DNA from: Pseudomaricurvus sp965656525
GTDB lineage: Bacteria; Pseudomonadota; Gammaproteobacteria; Pseudomonadales; Cellvibrionaceae
Length of the DNA: 64,000 bases
Direction: 5' to 3'
Assembly (NCBI GenBank): GCA_965656525.1
Contig: CBFHKY010000007.1
Span: 62,001 to 126,000, forward strand
In this document: positions 34,824-44,424 of the stretch, piece after piece
Layout of the letters: each line of letters begins with the position of its first letter
Position numbering within the stretch: position 1 is the first letter of the stretch
Program-made: the position numbers and the translations under genes
The notes under the pieces: generated by a model
What the model was told of the DNA's origin: nothing
The model's input: the letters and a program-made list of their open reading frames with translations, nothing else
Databases searched by the model: none

Positions 34824-35888
34824 ATGGATTCACCAATAAACCTATTTCAGGTCGCCGCCACACATTATGTGCCGCTGTTTATTCCAAGCGTATTGGTATT
34901 GCTTGCTGCAACGGGGATTATTTGGCTACTTAACCGCCGCTCCCGTGATTCTCACTCTCACAGCCGTTTTCGCTTTCAGTGGCTTACGTTGCTCATTGTC
35001 ATCGCGACAACGATTGCTCTGATTTTGACGCTGCCACTGCAAAATGACACGCGCGGACAACTGCTCACACTGTTGGGTTTATTGCTGACCGCCGTCGTTA
35101 CACTATCTTCGCCCACCATTGCGGCAAACGCTATGGCTGGGTTTATGTTGCGCTCGTTAAACAATTTTTCTCCCGGTGATTATATACGGGTTGGGGATCA
35201 CTTTGGCCGAGTGACCGAGCAAGATTTGTTTCATACCGAAATTCAAACAGAAGATCGTGATTTACTGACGCTGCCTAATACCTTTCTCGCCACCAACCCT
35301 GTCAAAGTCATTCAAGCCAGCGGCACCATCGTATCAGCAGAAGTTGGGCTTGGTTATGATATCGACCATCAAATCATCGAAGCGTTGTTATTGGAAGCCG
35401 CTCAACAGGCATCGCTAGAGGACGCCTTTGTACAGGTGATGGAACTGGGTGATTTTGCTGTCACCTATCGTGTGGCAGGGGTTTTAGCACCGGCAAAACA
35501 TTTGCTGTCCACTCGCTCTCTCCTTCGCAAGCAAATGATGGATCACTTGCACGGGCACGGCATTGAAATTGTATCGCCGAACTTCATGAATCAACGTCAG
35601 GTCAAAAACGCTGTGATACCCGAGCGCTCTTTCGTAATCACCCACGAACCCGACACCGAAAGTTCACCCGAAGATTTGATTTTTGATAAAGCCGAAACGG
35701 CACAGCAGCTTAAAGAATTGAAAGAAACGTTTACCGAACTGCAACAAACCATGAAAGAACTGAAAAACAATGGCGCAAAGGAAAACGACCTTACACTGCT
35801 TCGCTATACTCGCCGCTTAAAAGCGCTTGCGAGAGCGATTTCTGTGTTGGAAATTAAGAAATCCGAGTTGCGAGAACAAATTCGTTAA
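34824..35888 (+). CDS. MscS-family mechanosensitive ion channel
   Basis: 354 aa. Three N-terminal hydrophobic helices end with the pore-lining TM3 (SSPTIAANAMAGFMLRSLN). The MscS beta domain follows (NFSPGDYIRVGDHFGRVTEQ, TLPNTFLATNPVKVI). The C-terminal ~70 residues form a coiled coil (ELKETFTELQQTMKELKNN). It would release solutes under hypo-osmotic shock in the inner membrane. AGAGGATAAAGG lies before the ATG. Divergent from ubiD, with a 297-bp gap. Confidence 0.9.
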   Translation: MDSPINLFQVAATHYVPLFIPSVLVLLAATGIIWLLNRRSRDSHSHSRFRFQWLTLLIVIATTIALILTLPLQNDTRGQLLTLLGLLLTAVVTLSSPTIAANAMAGFMLRSLNNFSPGDYIRVGDHFGRVTEQDLFHTEIQTEDRDLLTLPNTFLATNPVKVIQASGTIVSAEVGLGYDIDHQIIEALLLEAAQQASLEDAFVQVMELGDFAVTYRVAGVLAPAKHLLSTRSLLRKQMMDHLHGHGIEIVSPNFMNQRQVKNAVIPERSFVITHEPDTESSPEDLIFDKAETAQQLKELKETFTELQQTMKELKNNGAKENDLTLLRYTRRLKALARAISVLEIKKSELREQIR

Positions 35889-35964
35889 GCGCGTATCTCG
35901 CTGACATCGCCGTTAAAGCGCCTGCCAGCGATAACTGGCTCGGAATTAAGAAACACTTGTGGCG

Positions 35965-37212
35965 TTAAAAACTGTAATTTAGCGAGATAGAGGCGATGTC
36001 AGCGTGCCCCTCTGAAGAACCCACGAAGTTAGAACCAATTGACGAACTTTCTTCAACCGTTTCTTTTTCGCCTTTCAATATCGTTACCCCCGCATCCACA
36101 GACAGTTGGCCGTTAACCTGATAAGTAAAGCCAGCACTGTACCAATGACGATCCGAATCGGGAATGCTCAACGAGCGATATTCTGCCGTAGCTGCTGCTT
36201 CGTCGAGTGCCAGACCCACCCGCCAAGTCCATACGGGTGAGGCCTGATAGGTGATCCCAATGGCATAACGCATGTTGTCTTCGAAGTATTCATCTTTTAA
36301 AACCCTTGAAGGGCGAGAATCATAATCCAGTATCAGCTGTTCAAACGAGCTCCAATCTGTCCACTGGGCACTCGCCGACAGCATCCACTGCGGTGAAAAC
36401 TGATAGACAGCCGAAAACTCTGCGCCCGCCGGCAAGGTCAAGTCCACACTGCCGGGACCTGCCAACAAGGAAGGAGCAACATCAGAAACCGCGTCCCCTT
36501 CGAGCACCAAGTCTACCTTACTGCGATACGCTAGAGCGAAACGCCAAGTCTCAGACGCTTGCCAAACCGCTCCAATATTCCAACCAAAGCCCCAGTCATC
36601 GCCTTCTACCTTCAATAGGTTCCCCCCGGTGGACGGAAGCGACAACCCAAACACAGCTTCGGCTTTCACCACACTCACACCAGCACCCACTCGTAAATCA
36701 TTGTTGTAGCGGTAACCAATACTGGGGTTTATATTGTAAGAGATCACTTCGGCTTCATCTGCGACATCGGAAGCCGCATAGTCACCACCGTATTCGGTCT
36801 TCAATCCAAAATGAGTATTCAGCGCCACACCCCAAGACCAGCGATCATTCAAGGGCTGCACCCAATAAGCGTTGGGAACAAAAGCACTGTCGGCAAAGTC
36901 TTTTTTATCGGCATCGATACTCCCCGGCGCACCGAGAGATGATACACGACCTTCTGTATCGACATTGGGGTTGATGTAAGTTAAGCCAACCGCTAACCGG
37001 GGGTTACTGAAATAGGTTGATAGTGCCGGGTTGCGTGCAATTGCTGCGGCATTATCAGCCAAGGCGGCGTCGCCTGCATAGGCACGACCAAGGCCAACCG
37101 CACTGTGATCAACCAACTGGAAGCCGGCCGCCGAAACCATCGAAGGAACTGAAACACTAGCCGTCAATACACTTGCCAGTATCGCCATGCGCGGGTAGGT
37201 ATTATTTTCCAT
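35965..37212 (-). CDS. FadL-family outer-membrane transport protein
   Basis: 415 aa. The signal peptide (MENNTYPRMAILASVLTAS then SVPSMVSA) is followed directly by the FadL N-terminal hatch AAGFQLVDHSAVGLGRAYAG and ADNAAAIARNPAL, and a 14-strand beta barrel ending in DIASISLNYSF. It takes up long-chain fatty acids or other hydrophobic compounds across the outer membrane. AGAGG 8 nt before ATG 37212 sets the start; the frame itself opens at 37287. It is a single gene, with rho downstream on the same strand behind a terminator of its own. Confidence 0.93.
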   Translation of the reverse strand: MENNTYPRMAILASVLTASVSVPSMVSAAGFQLVDHSAVGLGRAYAGDAALADNAAAIARNPALSTYFSNPRLAVGLTYINPNVDTEGRVSSLGAPGSIDADKKDFADSAFVPNAYWVQPLNDRWSWGVALNTHFGLKTEYGGDYAASDVADEAEVISYNINPSIGYRYNNDLRVGAGVSVVKAEAVFGLSLPSTGGNLLKVEGDDWGFGWNIGAVWQASETWRFALAYRSKVDLVLEGDAVSDVAPSLLAGPGSVDLTLPAGAEFSAVYQFSPQWMLSASAQWTDWSSFEQLILDYDSRPSRVLKDEYFEDNMRYAIGITYQASPVWTWRVGLALDEAAATAEYRSLSIPDSDRHWYSAGFTYQVNGQLSVDAGVTILKGEKETVEESSSIGSNFVGSSEGHADIASISLNYSF

Positions 37213-37366
37213 AACGTTCGCCTCTGAGGATGCACTCATTGCTGGTGCATTGTTATTATTTTGAAGGACAAATACGTAATGAACCAATCGAAAACAACAC
37301 GAATGCTTCCATTAAAATCTTAGCATTGACTCATGTCTCTGACCAACAATCGTTCAACCATAAAAA

Positions 37367-37388
37367 AAGCCCTGACTAATCAGGGCTT
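37367..37388 (-). terminator. Intrinsic terminator of rho
   Basis: AAGCCCTGA (37367-37375), loop CTAA, TCAGGGCTT (37380-37388). On the minus strand the hairpin is followed by TTTTTT. It is a textbook terminator 55 bp after the rho stop codon. Confidence 0.9.
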
Positions 37389-37442
37389 CTTGTCAGTATG
37401 GCGGAATATTGAACTTCTGCCACCGAGAGTCCGTCGATACCA

Positions 37443-38702
37443 CTATTTGCGTTTCATTGATTGGAAAAACTCATCATTGGATTTGTGATCTTTCAAACGG
37501 TCAACAAGGAACTCAGTCGCGCCGACGTCTTCCATATCGTGCAAGAGCTTTCGTAAAATCCAAACACGCTGCAGTTCATCTTCACGCATCAGCAAATCTT
37601 CACGGCGAGTGCCTGATTTACGGATATTGATCGCGGGGTAAATGCGTTTTTCAGCAACCTTGCGGTCTAGATGTAACTCTTGGTTACCTGTGCCTTTAAA
37701 TTCTTCGAAGATTACTTCATCCATCTTCGATCCGGTTTCAACCAACGCCGTAGCCACAATGGAAAGACTGCCACCTTCTTCAATATTACGGGCAGCACCA
37801 AAGAAGCGCTTAGGTCGTTCCAACGCATGAGCATCGACACCGCCCGTCAATACCTTACCGGATGACGGCACAATGGTGTTATAAGCTCGGGCTAAACGCG
37901 TGATCGAATCCAGTAAGATCACGACATCTTTTTTATGCTCAACCAAGCGTTTGGCTTTTTCGATAACCATTTCTGCCACTTGAACGTGGCGAGCAGGCGG
38001 CTCATCGAACGTAGAAGCAACCACTTCACCACGCACTGAGCGTTGCATTTCCGTTACTTCTTCCGGCCGCTCGTCGATCAGCAGTACAATCAGATGACAT
38101 TCTGGGTTATTGCGAGTAATGGCCTGTGCAATGTTTTGCATCATGATGGTTTTGCCCGCTTTTGGCGGAGCAACAATCAAGCCACGCTGGCCTTTACCAA
38201 TCGGTGCAATCAAATCAATGATACGGCCCGTCAAATCTTCGGTAGAGCCGTTTCCGGCTTCCAGTACCATGCGTTCATTGGGGAATAAAGGCGTTAAGTT
38301 TTCAAATAAAATTTTATTCTTCGAGCTTTCGGGTTTGTCGAAGTTAATTTCGTTAACCTTGAGCATGGCGAAATAGCGTTCACCATCTTTGGGGGGACGT
38401 ATTTTCCCAGCAATGGTGTCACCGGTTCTCAGGTTAAAGCGACGAATCTGACTGGGGGAAACATAAATATCATCTGGACCGGCTAAGTAGGAGCTATCTG
38501 AGGATCGCAAGAAACCGAACCCATCTTGCAGTATTTCCAGTACTCCATCTCCGTAAATGTCTTCACCGCTTTTGGCATGACGTTTCAGGATGTTGAAAAT
38601 AATGTCCTGTTTACGAGAGCGGGCTAAATTTTCCATGCCCATTTCTTTGGCAATTGCGATCAATTCTTCAATAGGTTTTGTTTTTAGATCGGTTAGATTC
38701 AT
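37443..38702 (-). CDS. rho: Transcription termination factor Rho
   Basis: 419 aa, E. coli length. The N-terminal RNA-binding part (MNLTDLKTKPIEELIAIAKE and the OB fold with DGFGFLRSSDSSYLAGPDDIYV) is followed by the ATPase with P-loop APPKAGKT (residues 178-185), Walker B VILLDSITRLARAYN and the Q/R loops KVLTGGVDAHALERPKRFF. It forms the hexameric helicase ending transcription at rut sites. It lies downstream of trxA in the order known for Pseudomonas. Upstream is a 499-bp leader in which a possible short coupled ORF lies. Confidence 0.99.
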   Translation of the reverse strand: MNLTDLKTKPIEELIAIAKEMGMENLARSRKQDIIFNILKRHAKSGEDIYGDGVLEILQDGFGFLRSSDSSYLAGPDDIYVSPSQIRRFNLRTGDTIAGKIRPPKDGERYFAMLKVNEINFDKPESSKNKILFENLTPLFPNERMVLEAGNGSTEDLTGRIIDLIAPIGKGQRGLIVAPPKAGKTIMMQNIAQAITRNNPECHLIVLLIDERPEEVTEMQRSVRGEVVASTFDEPPARHVQVAEMVIEKAKRLVEHKKDVVILLDSITRLARAYNTIVPSSGKVLTGGVDAHALERPKRFFGAARNIEEGGSLSIVATALVETGSKMDEVIFEEFKGTGNQELHLDRKVAEKRIYPAINIRKSGTRREDLLMREDELQRVWILRKLLHDMEDVGATEFLVDRLKDHKSNDEFFQSMKRK

Positions 38703-39201
38703 AAGTGTTTTTTCAGGTATTTATGGATGGAGTAATGAAAGATATGCACAGCTGAGGTGTACGTGAAAGTAAATATAGAAGCACTTACGGCCATCGCTGC
38801 AAAAAATATCAAGAGGATCGGTTTTATATATAACCTTAATTTCAATAGACTGATTAGCTGCCTAGGGAGCTGTCCGTAGCTTGGTGTGTACTGCCATAGC
38901 ACAAGTACCAATACGGGCTAGAGTCATATAAAGATTGCTGAATTTGTCCGTGCTTAATTAGCCTGCAAAGCTGATCATAACTGTTGAGATATAGCAGAAA
39001 CTGTTTTTGATCAACGGGGAGGGATGATTCGTATCGCCCCTAGGACAGGACCAATGGCCAGACGACCATTCAAGATTGTGCTAAGTATAGCGGCAAATTA
39101 TAAACTGTGCAAAATTAAATCAAAAAAAATCAGGCACGCAAACCTAAATATAAAGGGCTCTAGGATCAGAGCCCTTCGTCACCGAGTGAAATCACCGAAG
39201 A
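38703..39201. other. Intergenic: rho leader and trxA 3' region
   Basis: 499 bp. The right end holds the trxA terminator (39153-39176). The left part is the rho leader, which is expected to be long because rho is autoregulated in gammaproteobacteria. A 31-codon frame (ATG 38794 to stop 38699) ends in ATGA overlap with the rho start, a possible leader peptide with no clear ribosome site. No strong promoter seen. Confidence 0.5.
39153..39176 (-). terminator. Terminator of trxA
   Basis: AAGGGCTCT (39153-39161), loop AGGATC, AGAGCCCTT (39168-39176), 25 bp after the trxA stop. Followed on the minus strand by TATATTTA. Confidence 0.8.
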
Positions 39202-39528
39202 TTAGAGACTGCCGTCGATGAACTCAACCAATTGGGCTTTGGACAAAGCACCCACTTTGGTGGCTTCTGCGCTACCGCCTTTAAACACAATCAACGTGGG
39301 AATACCACGGATGTTAAATTTAGACGGTGTTTCTTGGTTGGCGTCCACGTCCATTTTACAAATTTTGATTTTGCCTTCGTATTCTGCTGAAAGCTCATCC
39401 AGAACAGGGGCAATCATTTTACAAGGGCCACACCACTCTGCCCAAAAATCCACCAAAACTGGACCGTCAGCACTGAGGACTTCCGACTCAAAGCTGGCAT
39501 CGGTTACGTGCACGATGCTGTTACTCAT
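39202..39528 (-). CDS. trxA: Thioredoxin 1
   Basis: 108 aa, family length. The redox site is WAEWCGPCKM (C33 and C36), followed by the cis-Pro loop RGIPTLIVFKGG. It reduces protein disulfides with NADPH through thioredoxin reductase in the cytoplasm. AGGAG precedes ATG 39528; the frame itself opens at 39630, and the extra 34 codons are not conserved. It lies upstream of rho on the same strand and has its own terminator. Confidence 0.98.
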   Translation of the reverse strand: MSNSIVHVTDASFESEVLSADGPVLVDFWAEWCGPCKMIAPVLDELSAEYEGKIKICKMDVDANQETPSKFNIRGIPTLIVFKGGSAEATKVGALSKAQLVEFIDGSL

Positions 39529-39802
39529 AACAATTCTCCTAAGAGTGATGGATAAGAACGTACAGCTTTCTGCACACCCCAACCGTGTATAAAGACCATG
39601 CATGATAATAACTGCGAGTAAAACACTCAAGAAGAACGTGACATCTGTGTATTTTAAGCCGTCTGATGTCTCTTTTATCCGGCTCAGCTACACCTAGGCG
39701 CTCTGCAAAGAGCCACACCAAACCAGCCCCCCTGAATTCACAGCTTTGTTACTATCGCGTTTTCGCTAACTGTCTGCAAAGTGACTATCGGCTCGATACT
39801 GC

Positions 39803-42205
39803 CTACCCTAAGCGCGACAACCCCAGCTTACTAAACGCGGCTTTTAGCTCCGCCAAGGTAATGGGCTTGCACAAAAACAAATTCATACCAGAAGCGAACA
39901 CCATTTCACGATGTTCTTCCATGGCATGCGCGGTCAGAGCCACAATAAGGGTAGCCTCTAGTCCTTGCTCGCGCTCAAATCGACGAATTCTTTGAGTGGC
40001 ATCAAAACCATCCATTTCTGGCATCTCACAATCCATCAAAATCAAGTCGTAGGGCTTTTCAGATGCTTGGTAGGCTTCGACTGCCAACGTACCGTTTTCG
40101 ACCACATCGGGTCTAATATTGAATTTACCCAGCAATCCTTGAATCACCATACGATTCACAGCGTTGTCTTCTGCCACCAACACTCGAAGTCTTGAGAAGC
40201 TCTCCGCTTCTTCACACGTCTTCGTATCCTCTGATACCTGCAAATCAAATCCATACAGCCCTATCAATTCAGAATAAAGTTTAGAAGGCGAAAAGGGTTT
40301 ACGCAGCACTTTCACGATATTACTGGCAAGTAATTGCTGTGGCTCAAACTGAAAATCGGAAGCGGTTAGAAGGAACATACGAGAGTTGTAAGACTTAAAG
40401 CGCGCTCTTAAATCTGCAGCTAGTTGCACCCCGTTGCTGTCGTTGAGGCGGTAATCCAGCGAGATAAAATCAAAATCGGGTTTACCTTCAGCTCGACGCC
40501 GTGCAATAAGAGACAAGCTTTCGCGTGCGGTTTTGCTAGTATGCGTATCCATACCCCAACTGACACTGTGGTATTTAAGTGCTTCACACAAAGCTTCGTT
40601 ATCTTCAACAATCAATAAAGATTTCCCTTTCAAGGCATTTTCAGCCTCTGGAGGTGCCTTGTTTACAGCTACTTTTGCGTGCGGCAGGGTAGCTGTAAAC
40701 CAAAAAGTCGACCCCTCACCTTCAACACTTTGAACACCAATTTCCCCGCCCATCAATTCTGCGAGTCGTTTACAGATGGCAAGGCCCAAGCCAGTACCAC
40801 CGTATTTACGTGTGGTGGTGTTGTCCGCCTGCGTAAAAGAGGAAAACAGTCTACTTTGGGCTTTTTTGTTAATGCCTATGCCCGTATCTGTAATAGAAAA
40901 GTGAACCAGTGAACTGGATTCGCTAACTTCTTGCAGCTGCTGCACCTTGATAACGATGCTACCTTCATCGGTAAATTTAAACGCGTTGCCCAGCAAATTG
41001 ATCAACACTTGACGCAGACGAGTAGGATCACCAAAAAAATACACCGGCATAGAGGGCATAATACTGCCAATTAATTCGATGTCGCGCTTGTTGGCCGCAG
41101 CACCAAACAATTGCACACAATCGTCTATAAGCTCCTCTAAATTAAAGGTGACACACTCAAGCTCCATCTTTCCGGCTTCAATTTTTGAATAGTCGAGAAT
41201 GTCATTAATAATGGTGAGTAAATTTTCACCTGAACGGTGAATCACATCCAAATAGTGCTGCTGAGTGCTGCTGAGTGGCGTGTCTTTGAGCAGTTCCACC
41301 ATCCCAATGACACCATTCATAGGCGTGCGAATCTCGTGACTCATGGTCGCTAAAAACTGGCTTTTGGCTTGGTTGGATTCTTCAGCGGCGGCTTGCTCGC
41401 GCTGACTGATAAGACGCTCTTCTTTTTCGGCCTGTAAAGCCTGCTCAATCATGCGACGTTCTTCGATGTCTTCTAGCAATGATTCTCGCATTTGATTAAT
41501 GGCAGACACGACATTATCGAGTTCGTCCGGTGATTTCTCTGCCTTTTTGTTTCTTTTTAAGCGCAATCCTTGATTGAGTGTTTCGAGACTGAGCTGACGT
41601 GCGTAAGCCGCGATACTATCCATATGACGCGTTAACAACCCCCGCACCATCAATAAAATCAGTAACGCGACTAACAGCGATTTAGATCCCTGCAGAAAGC
41701 CCGTAAACATAATTCGCTGGCATAGTTTATCAAAGACGCTGTCTAAACTGGCCGATACAATTAACGTCCCTAGACGCTGATCTGGAACGCCGGGAGAGGT
41801 ATAAATCAGAGGGTATTCTTTTACCAACATCTGGCGGGTGATACGGTCCACTTCTTCAATGGGCATATCTTGGTTCAAGCTGCTGACCATGATGGCTTGA
41901 TTTTCGTTGTTCCAATCCTGCCAAACAACGGTTACTTGCACGACATCTTCCACTTCAAGTACGCTGCGAATCTGAAGGCGAAGCTGGTCTTCATCAAACC
42001 CCCACAGGCTTTTGGTAATACTGGGGAGAGTGCTAATACGAACTTGATCGATGCGTTTTTCCAGTGCAGCGATATCATCCTGATAACTTAAGTAGAGCTG
42101 CACTACCATAAAAAACACAGAAAACAGTGCGCTGATCAACAAGATCAGTACCATTAACTTCGTAGCGATAGGATTACGCTTGCGATAGTCACTTAAGCTA
42201 AACAT
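39803..42205 (-). CDS. Hybrid sensor histidine kinase with two receiver domains
   Basis: 800 aa. TM1 (~residues 16-40), a periplasmic sensing domain (~41-165), TM2 (~170-190), a HAMP-like linker (~190-240), a coiled coil (~245-280), HisKA with FLATMSHEIRTPMNGV (H290), HATPase_c (N box LLGNAFKFTDEG; G boxes DTGIGI and GGTGLGLAI), receiver 1 at ~540-655 (phospho-Asp in ISLDYRLND), and receiver 2 at ~680-798 (LILMDCEMPEMDGFDATQ). No HPt domain is attached, so phosphate must pass to a separate HPt protein. Sensing ligand is unknown. Monocistronic, convergent with nothing; promoter region lies in 42206-42505. Confidence 0.93.
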   Translation of the reverse strand: MFSLSDYRKRNPIATKLMVLILLISALFSVFFMVVQLYLSYQDDIAALEKRIDQVRISTLPSITKSLWGFDEDQLRLQIRSVLEVEDVVQVTVVWQDWNNENQAIMVSSLNQDMPIEEVDRITRQMLVKEYPLIYTSPGVPDQRLGTLIVSASLDSVFDKLCQRIMFTGFLQGSKSLLVALLILLMVRGLLTRHMDSIAAYARQLSLETLNQGLRLKRNKKAEKSPDELDNVVSAINQMRESLLEDIEERRMIEQALQAEKEERLISQREQAAAEESNQAKSQFLATMSHEIRTPMNGVIGMVELLKDTPLSSTQQHYLDVIHRSGENLLTIINDILDYSKIEAGKMELECVTFNLEELIDDCVQLFGAAANKRDIELIGSIMPSMPVYFFGDPTRLRQVLINLLGNAFKFTDEGSIVIKVQQLQEVSESSSLVHFSITDTGIGINKKAQSRLFSSFTQADNTTTRKYGGTGLGLAICKRLAELMGGEIGVQSVEGEGSTFWFTATLPHAKVAVNKAPPEAENALKGKSLLIVEDNEALCEALKYHSVSWGMDTHTSKTARESLSLIARRRAEGKPDFDFISLDYRLNDSNGVQLAADLRARFKSYNSRMFLLTASDFQFEPQQLLASNIVKVLRKPFSPSKLYSELIGLYGFDLQVSEDTKTCEEAESFSRLRVLVAEDNAVNRMVIQGLLGKFNIRPDVVENGTLAVEAYQASEKPYDLILMDCEMPEMDGFDATQRIRRFEREQGLEATLIVALTAHAMEEHREMVFASGMNLFLCKPITLAELKAAFSKLGLSRLG

Positions 42206-42505
42206 AGGTCCATTACATTCGACATGAGGCTCTCGTTATAAGGCCTCCACGGTGAAACTCTCTTTACGAACAATCCTTTTCGCCACTTCATCCCCCTAAT
42301 TTCGGCTTACCGATGACAGGCAGCGACCATTTAAAGCACCACGCTACGCCCTTTTCAGTGTAGCAGCTTAGAGAGACACTGCCTTTTTTCTAGGCGTCAG
42401 TCCATTGACCTTTTAGACAGCTCCGACTAGCCATCCACAGCTTGGCAGCCAGCTATTGTAGATACGTTCACCATAAACAACCAAAGCAGGGCAGTACAGA
42501 AAGTA
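42206..42505. other. Intergenic between hemW and the histidine kinase
   Basis: 300 bp holding the kinase promoter region. One inverted repeat, CAGTGT (42356-42361)/ACACTG (42376-42381) followed by CCTTTTTT, looks like a terminator on the plus strand, where no upstream gene exists; its role is unclear. No small gene seen. Confidence 0.4.
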
Positions 42506-43657
42506 TTACGCTTGAGCAACCATGAAAGCGGCAAGCACTTCATTCAAATAGCGGTGACCAACCGGGGTCACCGCCAGCCGGCCTTCGCTCATCTGCAGCA
42601 AACCCTTGCCTTCCAATACCCGACAAACATGCTCTACCGCTGACCAAGGCAGCCCAGTGCGGGCACTGAATAAACGTATAGCCACTCCGTCATGTAATCG
42701 TAGAGCGTTCATCATAAACTCCAGAGGCAACTCTGATTCCGTCACTGAATAATCGGCTGACAAGAAAGGCTTATTGGGATCTAGATAGTGCTTAGGAGCC
42801 CGTGTTTTTTGGGTTCGACGAATAGTCCTTTCAGCCAATAATGTCGTTTTACCATGAGCCCCCGCACCGACACCTAAATAATCCCCAAACTGCCAATAGT
42901 TAAGATTATGAGCGCTGCGACGGCCCGCTTGTGCATAAGCCGAGACTTCATACTGCTGGAAACCATTTGTAGCCAATAAAATTTCACCCGCATCTTGAAT
43001 ATCCGCCAAGGCATCCTCAATAGGAAGCTCTGGCGGGCGCGAGTAGAATTCTGTATTTGGCTCGATCGTCAATTGATACCAAGACAGGTGTTCCGTTTGT
43101 AGGTCAATGGCTTGCTGTAAATCACGCTCTGCATCTTTCAAGCTTTGGCCTGGCAAGCCGTGCATTAAATCCAGATTGATATTATCGAAACCAGCTTGCC
43201 GCGCCATCGTCACAGCGTTGATCGCTTCATCACTGCCATGGATGCGCCCCAACGCTTGTAATTGCAAATCGTTAAAGCTCTGAACACCAATGGACAAACG
43301 ATTGACACCAGCCTGCCGAAAACCGGTAAACTTTTTTTGTTCGAAAGTTCCAGGGTTCGCTTCCATGGTAATTTCGATACCCGCTTCAAAACCAAACTGA
43401 GTAGCGGCTGCCGTTAAAATATCGTCGATCCCTTGCGGACTAAATAGGCTCGGAGTTCCACCACCAAAAAAGATACTGTGTAGTGCACGACCTTGTGCCA
43501 ACGGCACACTTTCTTGAAGATCTTCAATCAATGCTTTTACGTACTGTGCTTCGGGTAACTCGGAGTCGGCTTGATGTGAATTGAAATCACAATAAGGGCA
43601 TTTGCGAACACACCAAGGAATATGGACATACAATGATAAAGGAGGAAGCTGCAACAT
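42506..43657 (-). CDS. hemW: HemW, heme chaperone / radical SAM protein
   Basis: 383 aa. The radical-SAM cluster motif is CVRKCPYC (C16, C20, C23), followed by FFGGGTPSLFS and QSFNDLQLQALGR and, later, NLDLMHGLPGQSL. The C-terminal winged HemN-like domain ends with VTPVGHRYLNEV. HemW inserts heme into respiratory enzymes; it lacks the additional Cys of HemN. It lies 29 bp after rdgB, the last gene of the metX-metW-DUF4426-rdgB-hemW block known from Pseudomonas. Confidence 0.95.
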   Translation of the reverse strand: MLQLPPLSLYVHIPWCVRKCPYCDFNSHQADSELPEAQYVKALIEDLQESVPLAQGRALHSIFFGGGTPSLFSPQGIDDILTAAATQFGFEAGIEITMEANPGTFEQKKFTGFRQAGVNRLSIGVQSFNDLQLQALGRIHGSDEAINAVTMARQAGFDNINLDLMHGLPGQSLKDAERDLQQAIDLQTEHLSWYQLTIEPNTEFYSRPPELPIEDALADIQDAGEILLATNGFQQYEVSAYAQAGRRSAHNLNYWQFGDYLGVGAGAHGKTTLLAERTIRRTQKTRAPKHYLDPNKPFLSADYSVTESELPLEFMMNALRLHDGVAIRLFSARTGLPWSAVEHVCRVLEGKGLLQMSEGRLAVTPVGHRYLNEVLAAFMVAQA

Positions 43658-43686
43658 GCGGTCGCCAGAAGTAAACGGGGGGATGA

Positions 43687-44295
43687 TCAGGCCGGTAGCG
43701 CTTGCAGCAATAATTGCATTGCCTGCCCGCGGTGACTGATACGATTTTTTTCAGCCTTTTCCAGCTCCGCCGAGGTACAACCAAGCTCTGGCACAAAGAA
43801 AAGTGGGTCATAACCAAAACCGCCTGCACCATTAGGCTGATGCAGGATGACCCCCTCCCAGCTGGCTTGGCAGATGATTGGGCAGGGGTCTTCAGAATGA
43901 CGCATATAAGCCAACACACACTGGAATCGAGCCGTGCGCTCTGCCATCGACAAGCCTTCTAGGCTATTAAGCAGTTTTTGATTATTGGCCTGATCTTTAT
44001 CTGGGCCTGCAACACCAGCAAAGCGAGCCGAATAAATTCCCGGGCGCCCCATGAGCGCGTCTACCTCTAAGCCGGAGTCATCCGCCAGTGCAGGCAAACC
44101 ACTGAGATGCGCCGCATGTCGCGCTTTTAAAATGGCATTCTCAACAAAGCTCAGACCTGTTTCATCCGCATCTGGAATGTGAAATTCCGATTGCGGCACG
44201 ACCTCAAAATGGCTGTTCGACAACAGTTGCTGAAACTCATTTAATTTTCCTGCATTGCCACTGGCCAAAACCAGTTGCTGCTTTTCGGTACTCAT
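43687..44295 (-). CDS. rdgB: RdgB/HAM1 family non-canonical purine NTP pyrophosphatase
   Basis: 202 aa. LASGNAGKLNEFQQLL at the N-terminus, the metal/phosphate residues in ADETGLSFVENAILKAR and DDSGLEVDALMGRPGIYSARF, and the base-binding GAGGFGYDPLFFVPELG are the family signatures. It hydrolyses XTP and dITP to prevent their incorporation. ATG 44295 is preferred; a GTG at 44304 also opens the frame. Confidence 0.96.
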   Translation of the reverse strand: MSTEKQQLVLASGNAGKLNEFQQLLSNSHFEVVPQSEFHIPDADETGLSFVENAILKARHAAHLSGLPALADDSGLEVDALMGRPGIYSARFAGVAGPDKDQANNQKLLNSLEGLSMAERTARFQCVLAYMRHSEDPCPIICQASWEGVILHQPNGAGGFGYDPLFFVPELGCTSAELEKAEKNRISHRGQAMQLLLQALPA

Positions 44296-44424
44296 GTTCG
44301 TCACTCATTCGGTCACAAAGGAAATAACAGTTTCACGCCGATGAACACCCTTCTGTGTTTTAATCGCAGCCGACATTTAAAACCAGATTGAACAAGGTAG
44401 GTTCAACGGCACTGATTAACAGTA

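Noticed and set aside
38699..38911. 70-codon frame upstream of rho including the 31-codon leader candidate
   Set aside because: The longer TTG-started version has no support; only the short ATG version is kept as a low-confidence leader.
42356..42390. Terminator-like hairpin CAGTGT/ACACTG plus T-run
   Set aside because: It would act on the plus strand, where no transcript is evident.
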